DNA of 64,000 nt from Enchytraeus crypticus (lineage: Eukaryota; Annelida; Clitellata; Enchytraeida; Enchytraeidae): the NCBI GenBank assembly GCA_905160935.1, contig CAJHZI010000794.1:3363501-3427500 (forward strand). The letters are read 5' to 3'. Positions 33,041 through 45,189 of this stretch are shown piece by piece. The notes beneath the pieces were generated by a model. The model did not search any database. It worked only from the letters and a program-made list of their open reading frames with translations, and was not told the DNA's origin. Position numbers and translations under genes: made by a program. Positions within the stretch are counted from its first letter, which is position 1. Each line of letters starts with the position of its first letter.

Positions 33041-34152
33041 TTCTTTTAAATGTCTTGTATATTTGTTGTATTTACGTCATTTTTGTGTACGTTGTATTCT
33101 CTATGCTATCAAATTATATAGTTGCATGTATGTCGAAATCTTCTGATGTAGGCCTATTAGGCCTATGTATTTTTGACTGTCTTCATAATATATAAAGTAC
33201 TATTTTTGTAGGTATCGCGAAAGTTTTCGTATGAACCATGCGACTGTACGGTTGTAAAACATAGGCGTTATGCGTTACACTCACCTAATAGAGAGAAACA
33301 TCACGCAAGATATTCGTATTTGAACTGAAACTTCATTTTAAGTACCACAGGCAGTCGAAATTTATTCAGCAACTTTTGACTATGAATAAGATATTACATA
33401 TCTTGAAAACGAAATAAAAAACAAAGAAATCCACAGTTTAACGAATCAAAAGCCATTATGATGTAGACATTTGCTGGAGTACAGGTTTCTCTACATGTTT
33501 TCTTCATACGTATGCGGAAAACATCTGCAGGCTAACGTGAAACAATAAAAACAATATCGTAACAGTTCTACGTTTTGTTCGTGAACTCTAAGAGTCAAGA
33601 TCTTGGAAGTAAACAATAACAAATCCTCTAGTCTGTGTTATATTATTATAGTATTAATAGACTATAATGTAGATTTACGGTTTATTATAAACTACACCAA
33701 TTATAATTCTTAGGACATTTCATGAAAAAGGACTAAATCTTACTTTAACGTTAGTGTCTCGTCTGGAAAGCATTTATGTAAACGGGAGAACTTTTTACAC
33801 TGGATTTAATGTTTAAAGTTTTCTATCAAATTTTCTAGCTACTGTACCTAAATGTGTTTAATTTTTTATGAAACAACTTTAAAATTACCTTTTTGAAGCT
33901 GCGCATTTGGAAATTCAATTTAACGTTTGCTTCAATTTTGGCTTCAACCCATCTTCTTAAAAAATTACAATCATGTGAATAATTTGAATAAATTTATATA
34001 ATTACAGTACTATCATTTATGACAACTTAAAATATCGGTGACTGCTAACTTATGTTCTTCTCATATTTTTATGTTGCTTATGTATTGGTATATATTTAAT
34101 AAATATTGTCACTAGATTGTGTCTTTTGTAGAATATTAATTGTTGTTAAACG

Positions 34153-34209
34153 ATGCGTATTGGTACCTCTGAAGTAATGGAAAAGGCTCATCCAGTAGTG
34201 AGTTTAAAA
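34153..34209 (+). CDS. RAD18: RAD18 exon 1 (start codon)
   Basis: ATG preceded by an in-frame TAA at 34147 and ending at AAA before a perfect GTAAGT donor. Its 19 codons join exon 2 in phase, giving an N-terminus of about the length seen in vertebrate RAD18. An acceptor-like TTTTGTAG at about 34126-34133 suggests a 5' UTR exon further upstream. Confidence 0.55.
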
Positions 34210-34573
34210 GTAAGTTTAATTTAATATTGAAAGGTTAAATAAATGTAGTGATATCGTAGTATTTCCGTAGCTTAATATCATTCATAGTTTCTAACTTTTA
34301 TGGTATTTCTGTAAACCCTGTATAATAGTAGTAACATATAGTATTAATCAATTTGCACAAGTTTGCTGCTTTGGCGATGTTATGCTATGTGAAGTCTCAC
34401 TTTGCAAAAAGTTTATATCTTACTTGTGCTTTACTGTTTCTATGCACATTCTACAGGCTAGAGATTGACTTAGTACATTCTAAGTCAATGATTTGATCTA
34501 AATGAATGTTTGATTAAAGGATACATACTTACCAACATACATACAAGACGTCCACATAGAAATGAAAAAAAAA

Positions 34574-34621
<48 letters not shown>

Positions 34622-34684
34622 GCATATAGTATTAATCAATTTGCAATATATATATATTATATATATATATGTATATTATATACA

Positions 34685-34735
<51 letters not shown>

Positions 34736-36232
34736 TATATATGTGTGTGTGTGTGTGTACCAGCAAATACTGAACACAAGTTACATTATTCTTCCTTTCT
34801 TTAGGTTATTAATGAACAGAATAAAGATCCAATTTTTTAACATCTCTCGATTCCTAGATTTCTTAATAATAATGATGTTTGATAATGTGTGAATTTTCAT
34901 CTATGTAATACGTGCATGTATGCTTTGCCCTTACATCGTCATCATCTTTTCCTGAATCCCAGCCTAACTATAGTCAGGTTTAGAATTTTTTAAGCAATTT
35001 CTAAAGCCTAGGTGCTCACCGACCAAATGCCCTTTTGTTCGGTTAGTTGATTTGGATCTTAGTGCTTTGTCACCTTTTACGATACGTGCAGTCTACAGTT
35101 GGGTCTATTCTTCAGTAATCCAGGCACAACACTTGTAATTAATTCATTAATTTGCCTTTGATTTGCCAGTACAATGATACTATTTTTGATAAGTTTAAAC
35201 AATATTTCAGGAGATGGATGGTTTGCTACGTTGTGGCATTTGCATGGAGTTCATGAGGACGACCATGATGCTTGTTAAATGCTCGCATAACTGTTTGTAT
35301 TGGTCTCATTTCTTTCCATTTTGCACACCCTTTTCAGTTGAACTTTCTTCTATCTTTCTTATGAATAATTTTCTTAAAATTTATAGCTTTAGCTCAACTT
35401 TTTTCCTTGCTAAAAGTGGTGTACACATATTTGATAATTTGTGGCAATTAATGGTGCCATTACATTTCTGCCTGTTGTAAACCAAATGGTATCTGAGAGC
35501 TTTAATGACTTTTATATATAATACATAACATTTAATTAATATATAATAAATTATTATCTATAATTATATTATATCGTCATCATCCTCCCCCAAATCCCAG
35601 TTTGACTAAGTTGGGATTGGAAAACTGGTATTGAAAAATAGCAGTTTCTGGAGCCAAGGCGCTTGCCAACCAATTGCCCTTTCTGACGTTGGTTTGAATC
35701 TTAGTTCTTTGTCATCTTTTATGACACATGGAGGCCATGGTTGATCTATTCTTCAGTTACCCAGGCACGACACCTGTTATACTATATTATTTATTATATA
35801 AGTAATATATGTAACTAAAAATAAATATATACATATAGACCTATTATAATATTCAGTGGCACCTCTGTACAGATAATAAACAAAGCTAAGTGGGCAGTGG
35901 TGGGGAGGGGTGCATTTATATTGACGCAAGCCTTGTTCAATATAAGTGCATACATTTATTATGTATTTCTTCAAGTGTTAACTAAATGGTATTAGATAAA
36001 TTAGAAAGGAAATTATATTTTCAATTACAATAAAAAAATAAAAAATTTGATATATGTTTAGATAAAATATCTAGAGAGGATATCTTACATTTATGGGATA
36101 TCTTACATTATAAATGTCTTCCGTAAAATAATCAGCTGTTTAGGTCACAGTGGCGGCTCCAAACAAATGAGTATAAACAAGGTGATTTTTTCGAAGTAAA
36201 GAAGTTTTATAAAAGGTATATATAATAATATA

Positions 36233-36296
<64 letters not shown>

Positions 36297-38493
36297 TGAC
36301 TATATAAATAATATATAGGAGGCCTATAATTTCTATAAAATAATTTTATGGTATTATATATATATATCTGTACTTTTTGTATTATATATAATTGCATGGT
36401 TGTATTTCCCTCACAGTTTGTACTCAGTGTATACGTCAGCACTTGAGCAATAATCAGCAATGTCCTACATGCCAAGAAGTGAGTGTTTTCTGATCCTTAG
36501 TGTTATGATATTAATTTTCTAATTCCTACCCTAGTTAAACTGGGATTCAAGGGAAGATGATGATGATGCTGATGATTTTTATATTATTAATGGTTTACAA
36601 TCCATGGTTGAAGAATTACAGAATATTATTTCTTAATTTTCTAACGAAAATGTCAAATAAAAATATATTTAAAATAAATATCTTGTAGTATTTAAAATTC
36701 TTGCAAATTAACAAATTTCATTAAATCTTAAAGTAAATGAAGCTTTCTTACAGAAAATATGTAGGAACATTAAACCTATTAAATAGGGCTCTTATTCTTT
36801 GCAGATGTTGTAGTTAATTTTTATATTGTAGCATTCAGTGGAAACTGACTTAAGAAGAAACTGTCTTGCAGATGATATCATAGAACTGTATATACTGTTA
36901 AGGTATACATTTTAAAATGATTTGTTCTAATCTTTAATTAATGAATACAAACTCAATGTCAATATCTTTTAATACTTAAATAGCTTAAAGCCAATGTTGA
37001 TGTCAGTTTCATCTCTCGAAAGCGAAATCAGTGACAGATAAGCCTGGAATTTGAACCCCGTACATACTGGTTGGCATGTAAATTTACAAAATATAATTTT
37101 AATAATAAGAATTATAATTTCATTTTAAAATAACAATTTTATAATTTTCACAATTTATTTCTACATTAATAGAAATGTGCGGGATTTAGCGCACTTGGTT
37201 TAGTTGTGCGTCAATAGTCAAAGTTAAGCAACATCAGCCTCGGTTGGTACTTTGTGGGTGACCACAGCTTGGAAGGAAAAAATCCCATGGTGATGAAAGG
37301 TTATTCTTAAATTCGCGCCGGCTGCAATAGATGCGCCATCAAACGGCAAAGATTACTAATAATCATGGAGAGGAAGGATGAGATGGGCTTTAAACAAGCA
37401 TCTGTGCATCCTGACCCAGTGTGCCATATGTTATTATGACCTGATAAGTGCAAAGTTTACACTATGACCTATTAAATGAAAAGTTTTCGGTTATGAGTTG
37501 ATAAATGCTCACTTTTACATTATGAGGTGATAAATGTAAAGTTTTACTTAATCTTGAGGAATCCTTCATTTATCTTTAGCTTGCTGGTAGTGAATATTAT
37601 AATCGTTTATGAATAGGAAAACGAGCTTAGAACCTTTCGTTTTAAACAATAGAGAAATAGAATTAGTAAGTAAATAATTAATGTAGAAAAATCAAATAGG
37701 TTGCCTGAACTGTATTTGTACTTAATACTAAACTTACTAAAGTAATAATTAATGCATAAAATCAGTGACAAAAGCTGCATTGTGTTGTCTTGATATTGAT
37801 ATACTTTCAATACTTGTCGGTACAAATGTTTTGTTATATTGACTGAACTGCGTGTAGACCTCAGCTGGAGCTAGCTGCTGATGATAACATGTTGAAAGAA
37901 GACAAGGGGCGGATTGATGTGCGACAACTGTCAGTTCCTGCTAGTTATTTGGTCTCTCTTGATTTGAGAATATAATAAATTTATATAATATTAAATTTTA
38001 TTTAATATAATATTAAATTTTAAATTGTGATACTGTAATTTATTTTCATTAATTAAAGTAGTATGAATTGGAATAAAAAAGTGTTGGGATTGTTTTTGAT
38101 GACTAATAGAGATTTGCTTGGATTGCTCTCTAATTGGCTTGTTTTATATATTTATTTCTAACTACTCTACTTGTTGTTAATCTATCAATTATGATCAATA
38201 CCCATTAGGTTAGTTTCACTCCACAGCCAGCTTCTTAAAGCATTTTCTGGTATTACTTGAATTGTTTTACTATTCAAGATTTCTGTAAAGCAAAATCTAC
38301 AAAATTACTGCATCTGATTCTATGAAAACTTGAAAAGCATTATTTTGAATACTTATATATATATATATATTATATATATATATATATATAATATAATCTA
38401 TATATATATATTTGAAGTATAGAATATATATATATATATATAATATATATAATATATTATATATATAATAAATAAAATAGATATATAGTAGAG

Positions 38494-38588
<95 letters not shown>

Positions 38589-39249
38589 TTTATTTCACCT
38601 CTGGATGAAATAAAGTCTCAAAATCTTATTTAAAAATCTTTATCTTATTCAATCAATAAAAAAGTATACGAAAAAGAAATAACACTAGCATACATGTACA
38701 GTTAAGCTATTCAAGCTTAGCAATTTATAAGTGACAAATAAAACAAATCAGCACAACTATCCATTAGAATATTCAAGACTTAACATTTTGTCTAGGAAGA
38801 TCCAAATTTCTATCTTTGTTTAGTAACAAAATACAACAGATTAAATATTATATTTCCTTTGTAAATATATGTTTAATTAATGGGGCTAGAAATTATAGTT
38901 ATCATGCGGAATTTAATATTTAAAGTTGCATAGGTAAAATTACCAAGTCTTTTTATATTATAAATTTGATCGTGCAGCTAACTATGGCACACTATTATGT
39001 TGTTAATTCGGCATGTACTTTGAGCGCAATGTACTTAAAATTATATGAATTATGAAGGTTTAACTTCCATTCCTCAATTATGGATGGTATCAGAGACATC
39101 ACGAACACATACTGAACACATACTGAACGATATCAATATACACACTTAAAAAATTATAATGTTAAATTATTAACTATTATTAACTAATGATTAACATATA
39201 TGTTAATGTTTATATATATATATATATATATAAACATAAACATATATAT

Positions 39250-39280
<31 letters not shown>

Positions 39281-41913
39281 GTGTGTGTTGTGACTTATCA
39301 TACATTTCTATCTTAATTTGATAACGGTTGTTTTTTACAGAAACTTTTAACGATAAATTCACCTCCACAATTCTGCAATGAGGATGATTTACTTTTCTCT
39401 CCTGGACGTTTTGAGGGTTTGTCACATTCGGAAGAAGAACTTATTTCAAATTCTCCAGAACTTTTTGATTTTCAGATTTTATCTGATGAGGAATCGTCTC
39501 AATTGAATATATCTGATGAAACAGAGCATGCTTTTGAAATAAATGATGCCGATAACACAAATGATGCCGATGAAACAAATGATGCCTATGAAATAAATGA
39601 TGCCGTTGAAACAAATGATGCTGATGAAATAAATGATGCTGATGAAACAAATGATGCTAATGAAATAAGTGATGCTGATGAAACAAATGATGCCCATGAA
39701 ATAAATGATGCTTATGCAACAAATGATGCTATTAAAATAAATGATGCTGATGAAACAAATGATGCTGATGAATTAAATGATGCGAATGAATTAAATGATG
39801 TTGATGAAATTAATGATGCCCATGAAATAAATGATGCTGACAGTATAATTAAAAATAGGAGAGAGAGTGACAGTTTGGAGATAGAAAATCAACAAAACAC
39901 AGATTTAAATTTGAATTCTGAAATTGCAAGACGGTCTCAGGCATACTTAAATATTGGTCTAAACGTAGCAGCTCTGCCGCATTCTGATGAATATTATGAA
40001 AACAAACTATTACTAACTCAAAGCCAGTCTGATGTGGGCGTCATATCAGAGGTAGTAGATAAAGGACTGTTAAATTTTCATAAGGATTCTAAGAGAACAA
40101 ATCATGGACAATCTGATATTATTAATATAAAGCTAATACAAAATGACAACCAGTCTCAAGTAAATTGTGCATCAGAGCTTAGCATAAAGCAGGAACTTGA
40201 ACAAGATGATTGGAATGATAGGCAGTTGTTGTCACAGACTGATAGTAGCGCTGTCACTGACGATGACTTCAAAGTGCCGATAAAAACTGAGGAATCGAAA
40301 GGTTAGGCATAAAAATCTGTAGTCTTTTATATTTTTAAATCTCTTTAATTAGTAAATCTGTGAACTGAAATTAGTTTTTTATTTATTTTTTCCTTAATAA
40401 ATCGATGCATTGTAATCGTAACCTTTTAAAACTGTACTTAAAAATTGTTGTATATAAATATTGTTAAATTTAGTGTCTTTGCAATAGTGTAAAAGATTTG
40501 GATAATTTTATATTGCATTTCCAGTTCTTTATTCCTCGTCTTGATTATGGCAGACGCAGAGTATGGCCCTGTTTCAGTTGTGTGCATTAATTAAATACTT
40601 TGTTATTATAGAGAGCTCTTAAAATGTGTTACTTCATTGGTCTCTGCACGAGTTTACAACTAATCTCAGCTTTACTTTATACTCTTCAAATTTGTCGCCA
40701 ACTGTGGCATAAATGTTTTCCTTTGTGATGCAGCTCTGACAGACCATTTTCTGAGGTTGCTCTCTCCTCTATTACAATGACTTATTACTGCATTAAACTT
40801 TATAAATATCTTACGATTAAATATCTATTGATAAACGTTATCTAATGCTTGATCTAGTCAACGATTAGATAACGATTAGATTAGAGACTAATCTAACGAT
40901 TAGTCTGATTCAAGAGACGTCCCTGACATTGTCTTGTGGCGAAGAACCGGACGTTAAATTCTTAATGATTGATTGATTGATGGATGGATGAACATGGTTA
41001 CATTTGATAGCCCCATGCCCAGTTTGTAACGCTGCCGTCCTCGTCAGTAATATGAACTCCCATCTCGACCAGTGCCTGATGGCTGAGGAGAAGAGGGAGG
41101 CACTAAGGCGGTATGTTTGCCTACTGCAGTGATTGTCTACTCTCAATTAAATTAATGTTTTCTTGGCACTGATTTAAAGAAATTCATTCTTATACTGATT
41201 TAAAATAATGTATTTCTAACCTGGTTGAATTTTGTATTCCTACTTGGATTTGAATTAACCTATACCTATGCTGATTAAAATTAATCGGAAGGTTTGTATT
41301 TCTGCAGTGGTTGTTTCGTGCAGTGGGTTCAAGGAGTAAAATACTATTACTGCAATGGACCAAGATAATGCAATTTTTTAGTACGGTGGGTGAAAGTAGT
41401 ACAATGGTCTTAGTACAGTGGGTCAAAGTAGTACAGTGGTATTAGTACAGTGGGTCAAGGTAGTACAATGGTTTTAGTACAGTGTGGCAAAGTAATACAG
41501 TGGTATTAGTGAAGTAGATCAGAGCAAAAGATTGATCAATGGTTCAAATTCATTTATACTTACAAAAATGATTCGTTACGTTAATTAGCGTATTCCAGGG
41601 TTAATAGAAACAAAAACAACAGGCTTTGTTGCCTCTGGATCTGACAAAATGTCAGTCCTAAATAAATTTACTAGAAGCGATATTATGAGAAGATGGTAAT
41701 GGAAAGCAACCTCATTTGTCCATTAGTCATGCTTTGCTAGGCTGGAGGATGTGTGGTCCAATCATATATTGCGAACAGACCGTTAAAAGCAATATAATAA
41801 TTGAATTTCTGTGTATCAATTGCTCTGTGATAACTTTACAGCTTTTACTACTAAGGCGCTGAAAAGTTATCATTCCAAACTAGATGCATAGAAATTACAT
41901 GTATAGGCCTATC

Positions 41914-41944
<31 letters not shown>

Positions 41945-42040
41945 CCATAGATATTTGAATTGTTTCGCTTGTCAAAGGTATCTCGTGTAATAGTAATAAT
42001 AATATATTATAATAATGATAATAAAAATAAAATAATAGTA

Positions 42041-42075
<35 letters not shown>

Positions 42076-43280
42076 ATATTAGGGTGTCTAAGCGAAAGTA
42101 TCAAGCATCATCATCATCATCTGTCAAGAGCGAGACTCATCACATTGGGCTGGATGAGCTGCTCAACGCTGAGGAGCTCAAACCTTCGTCTAGTCAGCTA
42201 TTTGATTCCGCAGACAAGATCGACCCACTGTCCGCTCATCGCTCCTCGACGACTGGCTCTGGCAAGCGAACCCGCAAGACGGCGGCTCTCCGGCGTAGAG
42301 CACCGCAAGCAGGTGAGTTACAGTGCGCTCAATGCTCATGATTCGCTTTTTTGCTAGCAGAACTTCCGGAGCAGTGAAGTCAGATAGAAAAATACTGGAT
42401 TGACTGTGACAGGACTTAGAGGCTAGAGGTAGAACAATAGTATTTTTATTATTTGAATCCCAAGCAGGTGAGTTACAGTGTTCATGAGCTCAATGCACCG
42501 GGTGAGTCTCAGAGAGAATCCTCTGTTGCTTTTTCTTTATAAAAGAAAACTATTTTTTCTTTTTCTCTAAAAAAACAAAAAATGAAAAATTTTCTTATGC
42601 TTGTGCCTTTTGTTGAAGAACGTCCACAATACAGTTGGTACAATGGTGTTAGTAAAGAAAGAAGAGAAAATAGTAAAATTAATAAACAAATAAGTAATCA
42701 CCACATTTGGACAGTCGGTTAGAAAATTTGACATAATTTTAATCAAATTAAATTTCTGAAGGAGTTTATTGTAGCAGAGCTTTTAGCATCAAAGTTGAAC
42801 TGGGCAATCACTTCAACGCTGAATCATCAAATTGTTCTTCTTATACTGTACGATCAAATAAATGAAAATTTTGAAGCCTATTTAACCCCAGTTTTCATAC
42901 GTACATTTATGATCAGACGTGGTATTGTTAGGTTTTGAACCTAGACCTCTTCTTTTTCAAACAAGTGTGCAAACAACTCCACTATCAATCCTTGCATTGA
43001 ATCTACCAATACAATGAGGAATTAAATGACAATTTTTATCTGTCTACTCTAAATACGAGATCAATGAACTTTTTTATATGATGCAGCTACTGCAGTCGAA
43101 GATGATTTTGAATCGATACTACCAGCTGTGGGGAGAAGTATATTCTCCACGGGGAGGAAAAAACCCCTATCTGTCAATAATAACAGTGCTATTAACTTAG
43201 ATGACGACGATAGCAACGACTTTGTTCCTACTCAGAAATTTAATATATCGGGTAGCCAGAAATCTCGGTCAAAACGTTAA
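34153..43280 (+). CDS. RAD18: RAD18-like E3 ubiquitin ligase, 9 exons
   Basis: Exons: 34153-34209, 35211-35292, 36417-36478, 36832-36902, 37858-37951 (donor uncertain), 39341-40301, 41011-41110, 42083-42312, 43087-43280; phases agree and give 616 codons. RING (residues about 25-68): CGIC...CSHNFCTQC...CPTC, a C3HC4 pattern. The following ETDLRRNCLADDIIELYILL matches RAD18 (NRILDELV). UBZ4 finger (residues 445-464): C-P-V-C...H...C. RAD18 with RAD6 monoubiquitinates PCNA at stalled forks. Unusual: a long acidic insertion with NDA repeats between RING and UBZ4, and no SAP domain after UBZ4. A related RING-UBZ4 ligase is possible, but the post-RING helix favours RAD18. Confidence 0.75.
34572..34760. 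repeat. (TA)n and (GT)n microsatellite
   Basis: TA runs at 34572-34617 and 34690-34732 followed by a GT run at 34743-34758, in RAD18 intron 1. Confidence 0.95.
34936..35140 (-). repeat. R1 dispersed repeat
   Basis: Reverse copy ending 70 bp before the acceptor of RAD18 exon 2: ATCATCTTTTCCTGAATCCC through CCAGGCACAACACTTG. Confidence 0.8.
35211..35292 (+). CDS. RAD18: RAD18 exon 2: first half of RING
   Basis: Encodes MDGLLRCGICMEFM and VKCSHN. Acceptor TTTCAG at 35210; donor GT at 35293, phase 1. Confidence 0.85.
35574..35780 (-). repeat. R1 dispersed repeat
   Basis: Reverse copy in RAD18 intron 2: TCCCAGTTTGACTAAGTTGG through CCAGGCACGACACCTG. Confidence 0.8.
36231..36295. repeat. (TA)n microsatellite
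   Basis: About 29 TA dinucleotides in RAD18 intron 2. Confidence 0.97.
36417..36478 (+). CDS. RAD18: RAD18 exon 3: second half of RING
   Basis: Encodes CTQCIRQHLSNNQQCPTCQE, completing the C3HC4 zinc ligands. It lies 123 bp after a long TA run. Confidence 0.9.
36520..36573 (+). repeat. R1 3' end fragment
   Basis: CTACCCTAGTTAAACTGGGA and AAGGGAAGATGATGATG, shortly after the donor of RAD18 exon 3. Confidence 0.75.
36832..36902 (+). CDS. RAD18: RAD18 exon 4: post-RING helix
   Basis: Encodes ETDLRRNCLADDIIELYILL; the N-x-x-L-D-D pattern after the RING is a RAD18 hallmark. Confidence 0.9.
37172..37440 (+). repeat. R3 SINE, 5S-derived, near full length
   Basis: Starts GCGGGATTTAGCGCACTTGG, has GTTAAGCAACATCAGCCTCG and GGTTGGTACTTTGTGGGTGA (5S box A and box C-like), then the R3 body to CCTGACCCAGTGTGCC. 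Confidence 0.8.
37858..37951 (+). CDS. RAD18: RAD18 exon 5, donor uncertain
   Basis: Encodes RPQLELAADDNMLKEDKGRI in phase with exon 4. Two phase-0 donors are possible (after 37918 or 37951), both weak; without splicing the frame stops at about 37974. Confidence 0.6.
38355..38588. repeat. (TA)n and (GA)n microsatellite, RAD18 intron 5
   Basis: TA-rich runs, then a pure GA run at 38543-38586. Confidence 0.95.
39341..40301 (+). CDS. RAD18: RAD18 exon 6: acidic repeat region
   Basis: Long exon after a TTTTTTACAG acceptor. Residues at 39536-39840 form a hexapeptide repeat of the type DETNDA/DEINDA, encoded by an 18-bp minisatellite. The rest is Ser/Asp/Glu/Asn-rich. Donor GT at 40302, phase 1; otherwise the frame stops three bases later. 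Confidence 0.75.
39536..39840 (+). repeat. 18-bp coding minisatellite in RAD18 exon 6
   Basis: About 17 copies of an 18-bp unit such as GATGAAACAAATGATGCT; reading frame is kept and only single-base variants occur. Confidence 0.9.
40908..40988 (+). repeat. R4 repeat end with TTGA tail
   Basis: GAGACGTCCCTGACATTGTC, GAACCGGACGTTAAATTC and ATTGATTGATTG; ends 23 bp before the acceptor of the UBZ4 exon. Confidence 0.75.
41011..41110 (+). CDS. RAD18: RAD18 exon 7: UBZ4 zinc finger
   Basis: Encodes CPVCNAAVLVSNMNSHLDQC then LMAEEKREALR. The spacing and the downstream EEK match the ubiquitin-binding UBZ4 of RAD18. Confidence 0.9.
41319..41515 (+). repeat. Minisatellite, about 31-bp unit, RAD18 intron 7
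   Basis: Five or six degenerate copies of a unit with TAGTACAGTGGGTCAAAGTA. Confidence 0.8.
42083..42312 (+). CDS. RAD18: RAD18 exon 8
   Basis: Encodes RVSKRKYQASSSSSVKSE and a Ser/Lys/Arg-rich stretch. The KRK after UBZ4 fits RAD18. The donor region CAAGCAGGTGAGTTACAGTG is copied exactly at 42461-42480. Confidence 0.8.
42461..42480 (+). other. Exact second copy of the RAD18 exon 8 donor
   Basis: The 20 bases CAAGCAGGTGAGTTACAGTG (seven exonic, GTGAGT donor, intron start) recur 155 bp downstream, with loosely similar sequence on both sides. Confidence 0.8.
43087..43280 (+). CDS. RAD18: RAD18 last exon
   Basis: Encodes IFSTGRKKPLS and a terminal acidic NSAINLDDDD stretch resembling a SUMO-interacting motif, then QKSRSKR and TAA at 43278. 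It does not look like known RAD18 C-termini. Confidence 0.7.
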
Positions 43281-43654
43281 GGTATTTTACGTTGCTGTTA
43301 TCGTTTTATTATGTTTAGAATTAAAATAAGAAGAAGAGTTCGATATACTATTGTTACATGCCATCAATTAATTGACGGAGTCTGGCAGATCATAAACGTT
43401 TAATAATGTCTTATTATGAGACATCTCGTTGTATCAATCAATGAAAGTGGAACTAACGTTAGGTAACTTTGTAAGAGTCTAGTTTCTATTGCTCTGCCAG
43501 TTTGCTGATGGATATGGAGTGTGTATGGATTAATCAGTCAGAGAAAATCATGTGCTTGGATTTGTATTTTTTCTGTTGCACGCATATTCGCTCACTCCCT
43601 CTCTCTCTCTCTCCGTCGTAACAATTTGAAAATAATAACTATTTAATACTAATA

Positions 43655-43712
43655 GCAATAATAAAGATGTAACGTCTGTGTCCTCGTACAAGGATGATGT
43701 CGATCTAGAACG
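43655..43712 (-). repeat. R5 repeat end, reversed
   Basis: AATAATAAAGATGTAACGTC and CTCGTACAAGGATGATGTCG are the reverse of the R5 end at 28610 and 49120. Confidence 0.65.
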
Positions 43713-43806
43713 CTTGTCCATCACATGCCACTACAAATCAATTCACCCAAACGTCTTGAAAAAAACATGATCTGAAGAGATTTATCATATGCTATATAGG
43801 CCTATA

Positions 43807-43807
<1 letters not shown>

Positions 43808-43884
<77 letters not shown>

Positions 43885-43910
43885 GTATATATGTGTGTGT
43901 GTGTGTGTTC
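43808..43910. repeat. (TA)n/(GT)n microsatellite
   Basis: About 36 TA dinucleotides followed by a short GT run. Confidence 0.97.
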
Positions 43911-44579
43911 GTGTATTATTTATGTATGCATTATAATTACGGCACTATCGTCCCGTACCCTTAAGCTATCTACCTCTAATTCATTTCCTTTCCTTATTTC
44001 CATTTCCTCCGCTAGCTAACTTCATATCCTACTTTCATATCTCATATTTCATATCTCATATCCTACTTTTGTCTCGCTTCCTATCCCGCTATTGGTCTTA
44101 CTTCTATATGCATTTATCCAACCCCATTTTTACTAATTTGCTACAGTTATAATTTCCAAGTTCAGTGTTTTCTAGCCTTCTCCAAACTGTTTTTACAGAA
44201 TCTGTCAATCAGCGTAATCAAATCAATTCAATCTAATAATTTTAATCAAATCATTTTAATGTCTTCTAATCCTTTGAATAGTGAAAATATCAATGGTCTC
44301 GATCCGTCTCGCTAGGCATTTGTGATCATTTACACTTGAAATTCATTGCATAATTTGGCTAATTTAATAACAAATATTGAATGCTATTAATGTTAGAATG
44401 CTGCAAAGTTTATATAGTGCTGTTTAATTACATATAAACTGAACGGACAATGCTAACGAATCTCTCGACCCTTTCAAATAGTTACGCTGCATATTGTTGC
44501 CCCAACTGATAACTCTAAAAAAGTAAACACTCGTTATAGTGAAATGATCAAATGTGTTGATATCTATCACTTTTTAATA

Positions 44580-44757
44580 CCACATGTTTAAACCGTTAGG
44601 CAAATTAGTCCATTTCCGTATAACAAGTCCAGTAAATGGCCGCGATTTTACTCTCAGATCAGCGCGTCTGGGAATCGAACCCGCGAGAGTTCAATTCACC
44701 TCAGGTTCTGTGATTTAAAACTTCATGACGTTACCTCTATGCTATTGAGACATTCTA
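44580..44757 (-). repeat. R2 SINE, tRNA-derived, reversed
   Basis: On the minus strand a perfect pol III B box GGTTCGATTCC (plus 44671-44681) follows an A-box-like TAGCATAGAGG. The body (GATCTGAGAGTAAAAT, GGACTTGTTATACGG) matches the copy at 54831. Confidence 0.85.
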
Positions 44758-45189
44758 CTTATTCAACCAATAACTCTACTACTACTAAATTATTTTACTA
44801 TTATTATTTAGTTATTTAATTATTATTTAATTATACTGATAGGACTCAAACTAAATTCTTATCTGACTGAACCAAGTCTCGTAAAATTGATGAAATGAAA
44901 TCTAAACCCTAATGGTATCAGGATGAAAACTGCCATGTCGTTTGAAAAGATATGTTCTAAACCTGACTCCGTCATTGGCTACGGTTGAAGAAAATAGTGA
45001 AAAGTAAGTAGGGCAATTAGTCCCAGAAAGTTGAGAATTCGGATTAAAATTGAGAGTAGTAAAAGTAGTCGTAATATATTACAAGGTATAGTTGTTACTA
45101 ATGTTGTTTTTTAAAAGTGAAATAACTATTGCATTACCATTAGGCTTATACTATGCATTATCAAAAGAAGTGCTTTTTTGCGTGCAGAA

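Larger units (their letters stand above)
31190..34133. other. Intergenic region BRPF to RAD18
   Basis: Holds the BRPF 3' UTR, two R1 copies (31905, 32262) and a LINE C-terminal fragment (32477-33026). The stretch 33040-34130 is AT-rich with nothing recognised. Confidence 0.6.
43281..45189. other. Intergenic region after RAD18
   Basis: Contains a reversed R5 end (43655-43712), a TA run (43808-43880) followed by GT (43891-43908), and a reversed R2 SINE. No ORF of interest otherwise. Confidence 0.6.

Noticed and set aside
37172-37290. True 5S rRNA gene
   Set aside because: Similarity is limited to the internal promoter region and is followed by a repeat body found at other loci.
39441-39697. 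His/Phe/Ile-rich ORFs on the minus strand
   Set aside because: Antisense shadow of the 18-bp coding repeat in RAD18 exon 6.
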